The notes: generated from the sequence alone by a model not told the origin. Numbered from the stretch's first letter, positions 24,418 to 33,228 are shown. The stretch: DNA of 33,810 nt from Gordonia otitidis NBRC 100426 (GCF_000248075.1 NZ_BAFB01000029.1:1-33810); one strand, 5' to 3'. Numbers and translations: made by a program.

Positions 24418-25224
24418 ATGATCCAGTCGGTAGACCGCGCGCTTCGTGTGCTCACGGTGCTCGCGGGCGACCACAGGATGAGTCTCGGCCAGATCGCCGA
24501 CCGACTCGAGCTACCCCCGTCGACGGTGCACGGCATCGTGCGCACCCTCCTCGCGCACCGGATGGTCGTGCAGGAGCGTGACTCCGGTCGCTACCGTCTC
24601 GGACCCGCGGTGCTCACCTTCGGCAACGTCTATCTCGACAGCCTCGAACTGCGGGCGCGGATCGCCCCGTGGGCCGAGGACCTCGCGCGGCGTAGCGGAC
24701 TCGCCGTCCGTACCGCGGTCATGCTCATCGACGACGTCGTGGTGGTGCACCACCAACCACGGCTCGACGGTTCGCGCCAGATGCCGGAGGTGGGAATCGT
24801 CATCCCCGCGCACGCGTCAGCGCTCGGCAAGGCGATCATGGCGTTCGACGCGAAGATCACCGACGACATCCTCGGTGCCGACCTTCGTGACATGACCGGA
24901 ACAACGGTCACCGACCCGCACGCGGTGCGTGCAGGCCTCGCCGACGTGCGCGCCACCGGCCTCGCCGAATCCGTCGAGGAGGCCGTGCTCGGCGAGTGTG
25001 AACTCGCGGCGGTGCTGACCGATCGGATGGGTGGGCCCATCGGCGCCGTAGGAGTGGTGGCGACGGCCGAGCAGTGGCCGCTTGATCCGTCGGTGTCGTC
25101 GATGCTGCGCGACGTCGCCCGCAACACCTCGCGCGAACTGGGTGCGAGCAGTTGGCCTCCGGCCGTGCAGGACGACCGCGCCACCGACAAGGACGCGTGG
25201 CGTCGACGGTCGCGCACGGGCTGA
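24418..25224 (+). CDS. IclR-family transcriptional regulator of the dha operon
   Basis: A 268-residue regulator: N-terminal winged helix in residues 1-60 (SVDRALRVLTVLAGDHRMSLGQ, then LPPSTVHGIVRTLLAHRMV) and C-terminal effector-binding domain from about 75 (LGPAVLTFGNVYLD, PAHASALGKAIMAF, ECELAAVLTDRMGGPIGAVGV). The signature G(L)AESVEEA of the family is present. It is divergent from dhaK with two related palindromes between them, so it probably controls the dha operon and itself in response to dihydroxyacetone, glycerol or a phosphorylated intermediate (inference; other dha operons use DhaR- or DhaS-type activators). ATG 24418 has GGGAGA 9 nt upstream. The last 25 residues are charged and unconserved-looking. 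Confidence 0.9.
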   Translation: MIQSVDRALRVLTVLAGDHRMSLGQIADRLELPPSTVHGIVRTLLAHRMVVQERDSGRYRLGPAVLTFGNVYLDSLELRARIAPWAEDLARRSGLAVRTAVMLIDDVVVVHHQPRLDGSRQMPEVGIVIPAHASALGKAIMAFDAKITDDILGADLRDMTGTTVTDPHAVRAGLADVRATGLAESVEEAVLGECELAAVLTDRMGGPIGAVGVVATAEQWPLDPSVSSMLRDVARNTSRELGASSWPPAVQDDRATDKDAWRRRSRTG

Positions 25225-25241
25225 GCACGACCGACAGAGCC

Positions 25242-25256
25242 CGGGTGTCACACCCG
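25242..25256. promoter_or_regulatory. Perfect inverted repeat between iclR and dinB
   Basis: CGGGTGTCACACCCG has 7-bp arms around a single base. The loop is too short for a terminator hairpin, so a protein-binding site is more likely. It lies 6 bp before the LexA-type box. Confidence 0.4.
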
Positions 25257-25261
25257 TGTGC

Positions 25262-25273
25262 GAACATATGTTC
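25262..25273. promoter_or_regulatory. LexA (SOS) box
   Basis: GAACATATGTTC is a perfect palindrome and carries the core GAAC-N4-GTTC of the mycobacterial/Bacillus LexA box (TCGAAC-N4-GTTCGA); the outer positions match in part (leading CGAAC). It ends 1 nt before the dinB start codon, so it would cover the transcription start. Confidence 0.65.
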
Positions 25274-25274
25274 T

Positions 25275-26537
25275 ATGAGGATCGATCGTCGGGAACGCGC
25301 GGAGGCGTCGATCCTGCACGCAGATCTCGACTCGTTCTACGCCTCCGTCGAGCAGCGTGACGACCCGTCGTTGCGCGGGAAACCCGTGCTGGTCGGCGGC
25401 GGCGTGGTGCTGGCTGCCAGCTACGAGGCCAAGGCATTCGGCGTCCGGTCGCCGATGCCGGGACACGAGGCGCGGGCGCTGTGTCCGCGAGCGGTCGTTG
25501 TGGTGCCCCGCTTCGACGCCTACGTCGAGGCCAGCCGCGCGGTGTTCGAGATCTTCCACGACACCACGCCTCTCGTCGAGGGGATCTCGGTCGACGAGGC
25601 ATTCCTCGACGTCGCAGGGCTTCGTCGGGTGTCGGGCACGCCCGTCGAGATCGCCGTACGGCTGCGCAGGCGCGTCCGCGACGACGTCGGCCTGCCGATC
25701 ACCGTCGGCCTGGCCCGCACCAAGTTCCTTGCGAAGGTCGCCAGCGCCGTCGGCAAGCCCGACGGTCTGCTCGAGGTGCCGCCGGGAACCGAACTAGAGT
25801 TTCTGCACCCGCTGCCCGTGCGTCGACTATGGGGAGTCGGGCCGGTCACGGAGGCAAAGCTGTACGACGCCGGGGTCACCACGGTCGGCGGCATCGCGCG
25901 GCTCGGCGAGCGATCCCTCACGCACATCGTCGGAGCAGGCGCGGCCCGACATCTGTTCGCGCTGTCGATGGCGACCGACCCGCGTCGTGTCGAGACCGGC
26001 CACCGACGCTCCTCGATCGGATCCCAGCGCGCGCTCGGTCGTCGACCGAAGAGCGAGGCCGATCTCGAGGCGACTGTCGTCGCGATCGTCGAACGGCTCG
26101 GCCGTCGGCTTCGAAACGCTGAAAGAGTCTGCCGCACAGTGGTTCTCCGACTCCGCTTCGACGACTTCGCGCGTGCGACCCGGTCACGCACCCTTTCCGA
26201 TGCCACCGACCGCACCGACGTCATCATGTCGTCGGCGCGCGGGCTGCTCGCCGACGCACTGCCACTGATCCGCGACCGCGGCTGCACGCTGATCGGACTC
26301 TCCCTGTCGGGGCTCGACGATCGCGACTCTGTCCAGCTCGCCTTGCCGTTCGACCAGCCCGACCCCGCCGACCGTTCTGTGCGCGCGGTCGACGTGTCGA
26401 GTCCGCTCAGCAGCCGTGGCGCCCACCTCGACACCGCGATGGACGACCTGCGCACGCGGTTCGGCCGCGACGCCGTCACCCGTGGCGTGCTCCTCGGGCG
26501 CCATCACGGCGACGATGCGCCGATGCTTCCGGATTGA
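25275..26537 (+). CDS. dinB: DNA polymerase IV (Y-family translesion polymerase)
   Basis: Low-fidelity polymerase that copies past damaged bases. The 420-residue product has the palm metal ligands Asp17 in LHADLDSFYASVEQ and Asp107-Glu108 in ISVDEAFLDV, with Tyr22 at the steric gate that excludes ribonucleotides. Helix-hairpin-helix sequence LPVRRLWGVGPVTEAKLYDAG marks the thumb, and the little-finger domain begins near GHRRSSIGSQRALGRR. QLALPF (354-359) is a beta-clamp binding motif. ATG 25275 is used because the core fold begins at residue 13; the frame is open upstream only as an overlap with iclR. The LexA box next to the start predicts induction by DNA damage. Confidence 0.92.
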   Translation: MRIDRRERAEASILHADLDSFYASVEQRDDPSLRGKPVLVGGGVVLAASYEAKAFGVRSPMPGHEARALCPRAVVVVPRFDAYVEASRAVFEIFHDTTPLVEGISVDEAFLDVAGLRRVSGTPVEIAVRLRRRVRDDVGLPITVGLARTKFLAKVASAVGKPDGLLEVPPGTELEFLHPLPVRRLWGVGPVTEAKLYDAGVTTVGGIARLGERSLTHIVGAGAARHLFALSMATDPRRVETGHRRSSIGSQRALGRRPKSEADLEATVVAIVERLGRRLRNAERVCRTVVLRLRFDDFARATRSRTLSDATDRTDVIMSSARGLLADALPLIRDRGCTLIGLSLSGLDDRDSVQLALPFDQPDPADRSVRAVDVSSPLSSRGAHLDTAMDDLRTRFGRDAVTRGVLLGRHHGDDAPMLPD

Positions 26538-26582
26538 GTGCGGTGAGCGGCAGACGTCGCGCGCGAAATGCGCAAAACGAGT

Positions 26583-26637
26583 GTTACGCGCACAAACTTC
26601 ACTGTGATCTGAGATACGTCGAGACTCAGTTCGTAAC
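26583..26637. promoter_or_regulatory. Inverted GTTACG/CGTAAC half-sites upstream of the CitMHS gene
   Basis: GTTACG (26583-26588) and CGTAAC (26632-26637) face each other 43 bp apart in the 143-bp gap before the transporter gene. They are candidate half-sites for the response regulator encoded downstream; the spacing is unusual and chance cannot be excluded. Confidence 0.25.
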
Positions 26638-26680
26638 GGGCGACACACCGCTCGTGTAGGACACGAGAAAGAGCACGGCA

Positions 26681-28237
26681 ATGTTGGTAGCACTCGGGTT
26701 GGCGATGGTCGCCACGTTCATGTTCCTCATCATCACCAAACGCGCGACACCGGTGGTGGCCCTGATCCTCGTCCCGGTCGCGTTCGGGTTGTTCGCCGGC
26801 GCCGGGCTCGGGATCAGCGACATGATCACCGACGGGATCAAAGAACTCGCGCCCACCGCGGCGATGCTGTTCTTCGCGATCATCTTCTTCGGCATCATGA
26901 TCGACGTCGGCCTCTTCGATCCGATCGTGCGGTTCGTGGTCCGCATGGTGGGGCATGACCCCGCACGACTGGTCGTCGGTACGGCGGTGCTCGCGATGAT
27001 CGTCTCACTCGACGGCGACGGTTCGACGACATTCATCATCACCACCGCCGCGCTCCTGCCGCTCTACCTGAAACTCGGTGTGAGTCCGGTCGTGCTCACC
27101 GTGGTCGCCGGCCTCGCCAACGGCACCATGAACATCCTCCCGTGGGGCGGCCCGACGGCCAGGGCCGCGAGTGCGCTGAAGATCGACACCAACGACATCT
27201 TCTTGCCGATGCTGCCCGCACTCGGTGCCGCGCTCCTCGTCGTTCTCGGCTTCGCCTATCACCTCGGGGTACTCGAGCGGCGCCGGATCGGGCGCCTGCA
27301 GATCAACGAATCGATCATTATGCCACGCGAGGAGGTCGTGACCGCAGGTGTCGGCGGCTCGGGCCGGGGTCCCGTATCCGGCCATCGATGGGAGCGTCGC
27401 TCCGGCTCGACCGGTCTCGGGCCCGATGCCGATGCCGCCGAGTCGACTTCGACGCAATCGGACTCTACCGAATCCGCGGGGACCAGCACGCGGGACCTGC
27501 CTGTCGCCTCGGAAAGCACTGCCACGACCAAGTCCGACGATGACGTTCCCGCGTCGGACGCGGGCAACGACTCGGGCGGGTCTGCCTTCACCGGCGTCCT
27601 CGACCCGAACCGAAAGACTCTGCGCCCCAAGCTCGTCTGGGTCAACGCCGCACTCACCGTCGCACTGCTTGCGATCCTCGGAGCAGACGTAGTCGCTATT
27701 CCGGTCCTGTTCATGATCTTTGCGGCGCTCGCGTTGGCCATCAATTTCCCACATCTCAGGGATCAGCAGGAGGCCATCACCCGACACAGTTCGAGCATCG
27801 TGTCCGTGGTGGCGATGGTGCTTGCTGCCGCGGTGCTGACCGGGGTTTTCAGCGGAACCGGGATGGTCGACGCCATCGCCCACTGGATGGCCGACGGGAT
27901 TCCCAGCTCAATGGGCCCGCACATGGCGATCGTCGTCGGGATACTGTCGATGCCGCTGACATTTCTCATGAGCAATGATGCGTTCTACTACGGTGTGCTG
28001 CCGGTCCTTTCGGAAACCGCGTCGCGGTACGGTATCGATCCCACCGAGATGGCGCGCGCATCTATCATGGGGCAGACCGTGCACATGCAGAGCCCACTGG
28101 TGCCCGCGATCCTGTTGCTGGTCGCGCTGGCAGGGGTCTCGCTCGCCGACCACCACAAAAAGGTTCTGTGGCGGGCAGCGTTGGTCTCCATGACGATGCT
28201 CGGTGTGGGCGTCGTGATCGGGGCCATCCCGTTCTGA
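26681..28237 (+). CDS. CitMHS-family metal-citrate:H+ symporter
   Basis: A 518-residue secondary transporter in the cytoplasmic membrane, of the family that imports citrate complexed with Mg2+ or Ca2+. Both halves are visible: MLFFAIIFFGIMIDVGLFDP, VSLDGDGSTTFIITTAALLP and GLANGTMNILPWGGPTARAA in the first, and FLMSNDAFYYGVLPVLSETA with MGQTVHMQSPLVPAILLLV in the second. Between the halves, about residues 198-312 form a long hydrophilic stretch rich in Ser, Thr, Asp and Glu (ESTSTQSDSTESAGTSTRD), longer than I would expect for the family. The start ATG 26681 has GAGAAAGAG upstream. The sensor kinase and response regulator genes follow at 40 bp and by overlap, so the transporter probably forms an operon with its own sensors. 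Confidence 0.9.
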   Translation: MLVALGLAMVATFMFLIITKRATPVVALILVPVAFGLFAGAGLGISDMITDGIKELAPTAAMLFFAIIFFGIMIDVGLFDPIVRFVVRMVGHDPARLVVGTAVLAMIVSLDGDGSTTFIITTAALLPLYLKLGVSPVVLTVVAGLANGTMNILPWGGPTARAASALKIDTNDIFLPMLPALGAALLVVLGFAYHLGVLERRRIGRLQINESIIMPREEVVTAGVGGSGRGPVSGHRWERRSGSTGLGPDADAAESTSTQSDSTESAGTSTRDLPVASESTATTKSDDDVPASDAGNDSGGSAFTGVLDPNRKTLRPKLVWVNAALTVALLAILGADVVAIPVLFMIFAALALAINFPHLRDQQEAITRHSSSIVSVVAMVLAAAVLTGVFSGTGMVDAIAHWMADGIPSSMGPHMAIVVGILSMPLTFLMSNDAFYYGVLPVLSETASRYGIDPTEMARASIMGQTVHMQSPLVPAILLLVALAGVSLADHHKKVLWRAALVSMTMLGVGVVIGAIPF

Positions 28238-28277
28238 GGCCGACCACGATCTCGCCGCCGACGCCTAGGCTCTAGAG

Positions 28278-29939
28278 ATGCGACTCCGGACGCAGGTTCT
28301 CCTGCTACAACTCTCGGTGATCGCAGTGAGCCTTGGCGTCGGCTTCGGCGTTGTCATCGCGGGTGCCGACGACAGGAGTCGCGACGAGTATGCGCAGCGC
28401 GCACTGGCGATCGCGCAGTCCGTGGCCGCCGACCGTGACACGATCAGCGAGGTCGCGGCGAGCGACGGCAGCACCCCTGACGTGTCCGCTCTGGTGAACG
28501 GCCCCATTCAACGGCAGGCCGCTGCGGTGCGGGAGCGCACGGGTGCACTGTTCGTCGTCGTCGCCAACGGTGACGGTATTCGCTTGTCGCACCCCGACCC
28601 AGCCGAGGTCGGCAAACACGTCTCGACCGATCCGAGGACAGCGCTGTCGGGCCAACCTGACATCACCACTGACAGGGGGACGCTCGGCGAGTCGGTGCGC
28701 GCGAAGGTTCCTGTCGTCGACGACGGCCGCGTGGTCGGTCTGGTCAGTGTCGGGGTGTCGACCACGGACCTCGCAGCGGCTACGCGCCGTTCGGTCGGGA
28801 CCACCGTGGTGATCGCCCTCTTCGCCCTCGCGGTGGGTGCGGTGGGCTCGATTCTCCTGGCGCGACGGTGGCGACGATTGACCCTCGGACTCGAGCCCGA
28901 CGAACTCGCGGAGCTCGTCCGAGACCAGGGCGCTGTGTTGCACGCGATGGCGGACGGAGTGCTGGCCGTCGACGCCGCAGGGATCGTGCGCGTGATCAAC
29001 GACAAGGCGCGTCAGCTGCTCGAGATCACAGACGATGTCGGCACCCACGTCGAAGCGCTCGGTCTCAGCGATCGTATCCGCGCGGTGCTGCAGACACCGA
29101 CACACGAACCGGTGGCAGCAACCGTCGGCGACCGTATCGTGCTGGTGTCCTCGCACCGTGTCGACGTCGACGGGCGAGACCTCGGTGTCGTCGCGTCGAT
29201 CATCGACCGCACCGACGTCGAGGAGTTGACGCGCGAGATCGACTCGATCGGTGCGATGAGCACGGCACTACGGGCACAGCGCCATGAAACCGCCAATCGA
29301 CTCCACGTGCTCGCCGGCCTCCTGGGGCGCGGACACGTCGACGAAGCGCGTACCTATCTCGCCGAATTGACCGGTGGCGCAGGTCATGTGGGGCTCGATG
29401 GACTCGAGAACGTTCAGGAGCCCCATCTCGCGGCGTTCCTGGACGCCAAGGCCTCGCACGCCAGGGAGCGCGGCGTCGTGCTCAGCCTCGGTGATCAGAC
29501 CTGGGTACGGGGATCGCTGACCGATCCGATCACCGTCACGACGGTGGTCGGTAATCTCGTCGACAACGCGATCGACGCGGCGTCGTCGGAGTCCCGACGT
29601 CCGGGCGAGGCAGGTACCCGGCCGCGCGTCGAGGTGGATCTGATCACCGAGGGGGACGAATTGCTGGTCACGGTGGCGGATTCGGGGCCCGGTATCCGTT
29701 TCGACGAGCCGTCGGTGATCTTCGCAGACGGCGTGACCACCAAGGACGCCCCGTCCGTACCAGGTGGGCGTGGGATGGGGTTGGCGCTGTCACGACAACT
29801 TGCGCGGCGTTCGGGGGGCGACATCATCGTGGTCGACCCGGGTGGTGATCGTCGGACCGATACCGAGAACCGTTGGGGCGGTGCGGTCATCGTCGCACGG
29901 ATGCCGGGTGTGTTCGAGGGATCCGAGGCGAGCCGATGA
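28278..29939 (+). CDS. CitA/DcuS-type sensor histidine kinase
   Basis: Membrane sensor of extracellular di- or tricarboxylates, 553 residues. Order: membrane segment about 8-30; periplasmic PDC/CACHE domain about 31-170 with RERTGALFVVVANGDGIRLSHP and GESVRAKVPVVDDGRVVGLVSVGV, the conserved ligand-pocket strands of CitA and DcuS; second membrane segment about 173-197; PAS domain about 215-315 (LHAMADGVLAVDAAGIVRVIN); phosphoacceptor His336 in AQRHETANRLHVLAGLL; ATPase domain with N box NLVDNAIDAA, DSGPGIRF and GGRGMGLALSRQLAR. The start is ATG 28278, 40 bp after the CitMHS gene. The last codons overlap the response regulator start (ATGA). Confidence 0.92.
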   Translation: MRLRTQVLLLQLSVIAVSLGVGFGVVIAGADDRSRDEYAQRALAIAQSVAADRDTISEVAASDGSTPDVSALVNGPIQRQAAAVRERTGALFVVVANGDGIRLSHPDPAEVGKHVSTDPRTALSGQPDITTDRGTLGESVRAKVPVVDDGRVVGLVSVGVSTTDLAAATRRSVGTTVVIALFALAVGAVGSILLARRWRRLTLGLEPDELAELVRDQGAVLHAMADGVLAVDAAGIVRVINDKARQLLEITDDVGTHVEALGLSDRIRAVLQTPTHEPVAATVGDRIVLVSSHRVDVDGRDLGVVASIIDRTDVEELTREIDSIGAMSTALRAQRHETANRLHVLAGLLGRGHVDEARTYLAELTGGAGHVGLDGLENVQEPHLAAFLDAKASHARERGVVLSLGDQTWVRGSLTDPITVTTVVGNLVDNAIDAASSESRRPGEAGTRPRVEVDLITEGDELLVTVADSGPGIRFDEPSVIFADGVTTKDAPSVPGGRGMGLALSRQLARRSGGDIIVVDPGGDRRTDTENRWGGAVIVARMPGVFEGSEASR

Positions 29940-30598
29940 GCGATCTCGGTGTTCTGATCGTTGACGACGACTTTCGCGTCGCCGGACTTCACGCTGCGAT
30001 CGTCACCGCGCTGAATGGGTTTCGCGTCACCGCGACGGCAGGTTCCGTGGCGCAGGCCCGTCACGCCCTCGAGCGACACCCCGACACCGATCTGGTGCTC
30101 CTGGACGTGCACCTGCCCGACGGCTCCGGCATCGATCTCCTCGGCGACCTGGAGACGGACTGCTTCATCGCCGGCGCAGAGACCGACGCCGACGCCGTGC
30201 GGCGCGCACTGCGTGCCGGTGCGCTTTCCTATCTCATCAAACCCTTCGACGACACCGAGCTCGCGCGACGCCTCGCCGGCTACGCGCATTACCGCCGCAC
30301 CCTCGCCGCCGAACACGTGGATCAGGTTGCCGTCGACGCCGCGCTCGCGGCCATGCGCACCGGCGGGCGTTCGGCCGGACGTGGTGGCGACGGCGGCTCG
30401 CACACGGAGCAGAAGATTCTCGACCAGTTCACGGCGGGAGCGACGATGTTCGCCGATGACGTGTCGACCAGGGTGGGAGTATCACCCGCGACGGCGCGAC
30501 GCCACCTGGCCTCGCTCGTCGACAGCGGCAGGCTGTCGATGTCACTGCACTACGGAACCACCGGCCGTCCACGACAGGTCTATCGGCTCCCTGAGTGA
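29936..30598 (+). CDS. CitB/DcuR-type response regulator
   Basis: Partner of the kinase just upstream; 220 residues. Receiver domain 1-120 with acidic pocket Asp10-Asp12 in VLIVDDDFRV, phospho-Asp57 in LVLLDVHLPDGSG and Lys102 in YLIKPFDD. The C-terminal DNA-binding domain (EQKILDQFTAG, then VSTRVGVSPATARRHLASLV and HYGTTGRPRQVYRL) is of the CitB/DcuR kind. Odd: the switch Thr/Ser expected before Ala in the fourth strand (VTAARD-like in relatives) reads FIAGAETD, so Gly replaces it. ATG 29936 overlaps the kinase stop by 4 nt. It presumably activates the CitMHS operon when citrate or a similar acid is sensed. Confidence 0.9.
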   Translation: MSDLGVLIVDDDFRVAGLHAAIVTALNGFRVTATAGSVAQARHALERHPDTDLVLLDVHLPDGSGIDLLGDLETDCFIAGAETDADAVRRALRAGALSYLIKPFDDTELARRLAGYAHYRRTLAAEHVDQVAVDAALAAMRTGGRSAGRGGDGGSHTEQKILDQFTAGATMFADDVSTRVGVSPATARRHLASLVDSGRLSMSLHYGTTGRPRQVYRLPE

Positions 30599-30676
30599 GT
30601 TCGCCGAACGAAGAGCACGGCGCTCGCACCGCCGCTGGGTAACACTCTGGGCGAATAAACGGTGAAGATGCGCCCG

Positions 30677-30694
30677 CGCGGCATGGTTGCCGCG
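30677..30694. promoter_or_regulatory. Perfect hairpin/operator upstream of phosphoketolase
   Basis: CGCGGCA (30677-30683) and TGCCGCG (30688-30694) pair exactly around TGGT. It lies 78 nt after the response regulator stop and 65 nt before the phosphoketolase start. It may end the upstream operon, lie in the phosphoketolase leader, or be a regulator site; the sequence does not decide. Confidence 0.45.
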
Positions 30695-30759
30695 TAGAAA
30701 TGAAGAAGGGGGAGTGGACAGAGCACCATCAGGAGTCGACGAGTTCGAAGGGAACCCGC

Positions 30760-33180
30760 ATGACCGAGGTCTCCACCCAGCAGCGCGCATACCAGCAGGC
30801 GGATCTCGACGCCGACCTGCGATGGTGGGCGGCGGCGAACTATCTCACCGTTGCCCAGATCTATCTGCAGGAGAACGTCCTGCTCCGCGAGCCGCTCACA
30901 CGCGATCACATCAAGCCCCGTCTACTCGGGCACTGGGGAACCAGCCCGGGACTCTCGGCGATCTACACGGTGCTCAATCGCATCATCAAGGAGTCGGAGA
31001 CACCGTGGCTCTACATCACGGGTCCAGGCCACGGTGGACCGGCGCTCGTCGCGAACACCTATCTGGAGGGGACCTACACCGAGATCTACCCACGCATCTC
31101 CCGTGATGCCGAGGGTGTTCGCGCACTGTGCAGGCAGTTCTCCACTCCCGGCGGTATCCCCAGCCACGTGAGCGTGCAGACCCCGGGAAGCATCCACGAG
31201 GGCGGCGAACTCGGCTACGCATTGGTCCACGCCGCAGGCGCCGCCTACGACCATCCCGACCTCACGGTCGCATGTGTCATCGGCGACGGTGAAGCAGAGA
31301 CCGGGCCGCTGTCGGGGTCGTGGAAGATCCCGGCGTTCCTCAACGCCGCTCGCGACGGCGCGGTGCTGCCGATCCTGCACCTCAACGAGGCCAAGATCGC
31401 CGGCCCGACGGTGCTCGGACGCAGCACCGACGGCGAGGTCACCGACTACCTGCGCGGGCAGGGGTGGGTACCGACCTTCGTCGAGGGCGACGATCCCGCA
31501 CAGGTCTTCACTGATCTGCGCGCCGCGATCGTCGAAGCGCGCAGGCGCATCGTCGAAATCCAGTCGGAGGCGCGGGGTTCCGGCGCTGATTCGCCGCTCC
31601 CGGATACGCACTGGCCCGCGATCGTGATGCGGACCCCGAAGGGCTGGACGGGTCCGAAGGAGGTCGACGGCAAGAAGATCGAGGGAACACATTGGGCTCA
31701 CCAGGTGCCGTTGTCGGGGGTCCGGGAGAACCCCGAGCACCTCGCGATCCTCGAGAGGTGGCTCAAGTCGTACAAGCCGGAGGAGATCTTCGACGAGGAC
31801 GGTGACATCGTCGAGTCGATCGCATCACTGGCGCCCCCCGGTGATCTGAGAATGGGGTCGAGTCCGTACGCGAACGGCGGCAGGCTGCTGTCTCCGCTGC
31901 GACTGCCCCCGATCGAGCAGTACGCGCTCGACATCACCGAACCCGGCGACGTCCTGTTCGAGACCACGCGCGTACTCGGCGAGTTCATGCGCGACATCTA
32001 CACGCAGAACTCCGACGACGACGGCGGCGGCACCTTCCGGTTGTTCTGCCCCGACGAGACGGCGAGTAACCGGCTGCAGGCCGTCTTCGAGGTCACCGAT
32101 AGAGCGTGGCAGCTGCCGCTCAAGGATTTCGACGACAATCTGTCGCCGTTCGGACGTGTAATGGAGGTGCTCAGCGAGCACCTGTGCCAGGGCTGGCTGG
32201 AGGGATACACGCTCACCGGCCGACACGGGCTGTTCGCCACGTACGAGGCCTTCGCCATGGTCAGCGCGTCGATGGTCGTCCAGCACACCAAGTGGCTGCA
32301 GCACGCGACCACGCTGCCGTGGCGCGAACCGGTGGCGTCGTTGAACATCCTGCTGACCTCGACCTGCTGGCGTAACGACCACAACGGTTTCTCCCACCAG
32401 GGCCCGGGACTCATCGACCTCGTACTCCCGCTGTCACCCGAGATCGTCCGTGTCTGGCTGCCACCGGACTCCAACACCCTGCTGTCGATCTCGGATCACT
32501 GCTTCCGTAGCCGTGATCACGTCAACCTGATCGTCGTCGACAAACAGCCCCACCTGCAGTACCTCTCGCTGGAGGAGGCCAACAAGCAGGCGGCTGCCGG
32601 AGCGTCGATCTGGGAGTGGGCAGGCACGGAGAACGTGCCGGGCGAGCTACCGGACATCGTGCTCGCCTGCGCGGGCGACGTGCCGACCCAGGAAATTCTC
32701 GCCGCAGCGCAGCTGCTGCGTGAGTGGGTTCCCTACCTGCGGGTACGTGTCGTGAACGTCATTGATCTGATGGTGCTGCTCCCGCAGAACGACCACCCCC
32801 ACGGTCTGCCGGAGGACAAGTTCGTCGACCTGTTCACCCGCGACGTCGACGTGGTCTTCGGATTCCACGGCTACCCGCGTGCGATCCACCAGCTGGTGCA
32901 CGGTCGGACCCATCCGGGTCGTTTCCACGTGCGCGGCTTCTCCGAGCAGGGCACCACCACGACGCCGTTCGACATGGTCGTGCTCAACAAGATGAGCCGC
33001 TACCACCTGGTGATCGAGGCGCTGCGTCGTGCCCGCCGTGCGCCGGAGAAGGCCGAGGAGCTGGTCGAGTTCTGCAACAACCAGCTCGCACGCCACCACG
33101 ACTACGTCCGCGAACACTTCGAGGACCTGCCCGAAGTGCGCGACTGGAAGTGGTCGGAGCCCAGCGGCTCCCGGGACTGA
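30760..33180 (+). CDS. xfp: Xylulose-5-phosphate/fructose-6-phosphate phosphoketolase
   Basis: Thiamine-diphosphate enzyme that splits xylulose-5-P or fructose-6-P with phosphate to acetyl-phosphate plus glyceraldehyde-3-P or erythrose-4-P. The 806-residue product has normal family length and signatures: LGHWGTSPGLSAIYTVLNR, ITGPGHGGPALVANTYLEG, GGIPSHVSVQTPGSIHEGGE, the TPP/Mg motif CVIGDGEAETGP, HLNEAKIAGPTVLGR, and, in the second half, RHGLFATYEAF, SCWRNDHNGFSHQGPG and VFGFHGYPRAIHQLVHGR. ATG 30760 has AAGGGAA 6 nt upstream; 20 further open codons upstream are not family-like. No acetate kinase or phosphotransacetylase gene is next to it in this window. A strong hairpin follows the stop. 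Confidence 0.95.
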   Translation: MTEVSTQQRAYQQADLDADLRWWAAANYLTVAQIYLQENVLLREPLTRDHIKPRLLGHWGTSPGLSAIYTVLNRIIKESETPWLYITGPGHGGPALVANTYLEGTYTEIYPRISRDAEGVRALCRQFSTPGGIPSHVSVQTPGSIHEGGELGYALVHAAGAAYDHPDLTVACVIGDGEAETGPLSGSWKIPAFLNAARDGAVLPILHLNEAKIAGPTVLGRSTDGEVTDYLRGQGWVPTFVEGDDPAQVFTDLRAAIVEARRRIVEIQSEARGSGADSPLPDTHWPAIVMRTPKGWTGPKEVDGKKIEGTHWAHQVPLSGVRENPEHLAILERWLKSYKPEEIFDEDGDIVESIASLAPPGDLRMGSSPYANGGRLLSPLRLPPIEQYALDITEPGDVLFETTRVLGEFMRDIYTQNSDDDGGGTFRLFCPDETASNRLQAVFEVTDRAWQLPLKDFDDNLSPFGRVMEVLSEHLCQGWLEGYTLTGRHGLFATYEAFAMVSASMVVQHTKWLQHATTLPWREPVASLNILLTSTCWRNDHNGFSHQGPGLIDLVLPLSPEIVRVWLPPDSNTLLSISDHCFRSRDHVNLIVVDKQPHLQYLSLEEANKQAAAGASIWEWAGTENVPGELPDIVLACAGDVPTQEILAAAQLLREWVPYLRVRVVNVIDLMVLLPQNDHPHGLPEDKFVDLFTRDVDVVFGFHGYPRAIHQLVHGRTHPGRFHVRGFSEQGTTTTPFDMVVLNKMSRYHLVIEALRRARRAPEKAEELVEFCNNQLARHHDYVREHFEDLPEVRDWKWSEPSGSRD

Positions 33181-33194
33181 CATCTCCTGACGCG

Positions 33195-33228
33195 AGGCGG
33201 GGATCGGCTACGACGCCGGTCCCCGCCT
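33195..33228 (+). terminator. Terminator of the phosphoketolase gene
   Basis: AGGCGGGGA (33195-33203) and TCCCCGCCT (33220-33228) pair perfectly; an inner CGGC/GCCG stem may extend it. It begins 14 nt after the stop. Confidence 0.75.

Noticed and set aside
24418-25224. IclR regulator acting on a steroid or aromatic pathway
   Set aside because: The divergent partner with shared palindromes is dhaK, and no aromatic gene is nearby.
26603-26618. CRP/cAMP receptor site (TGTGATCTGAGATACG) before the CitMHS gene
   Set aside because: Only the left half-site TGTGA fits; the right half does not match TCACA.
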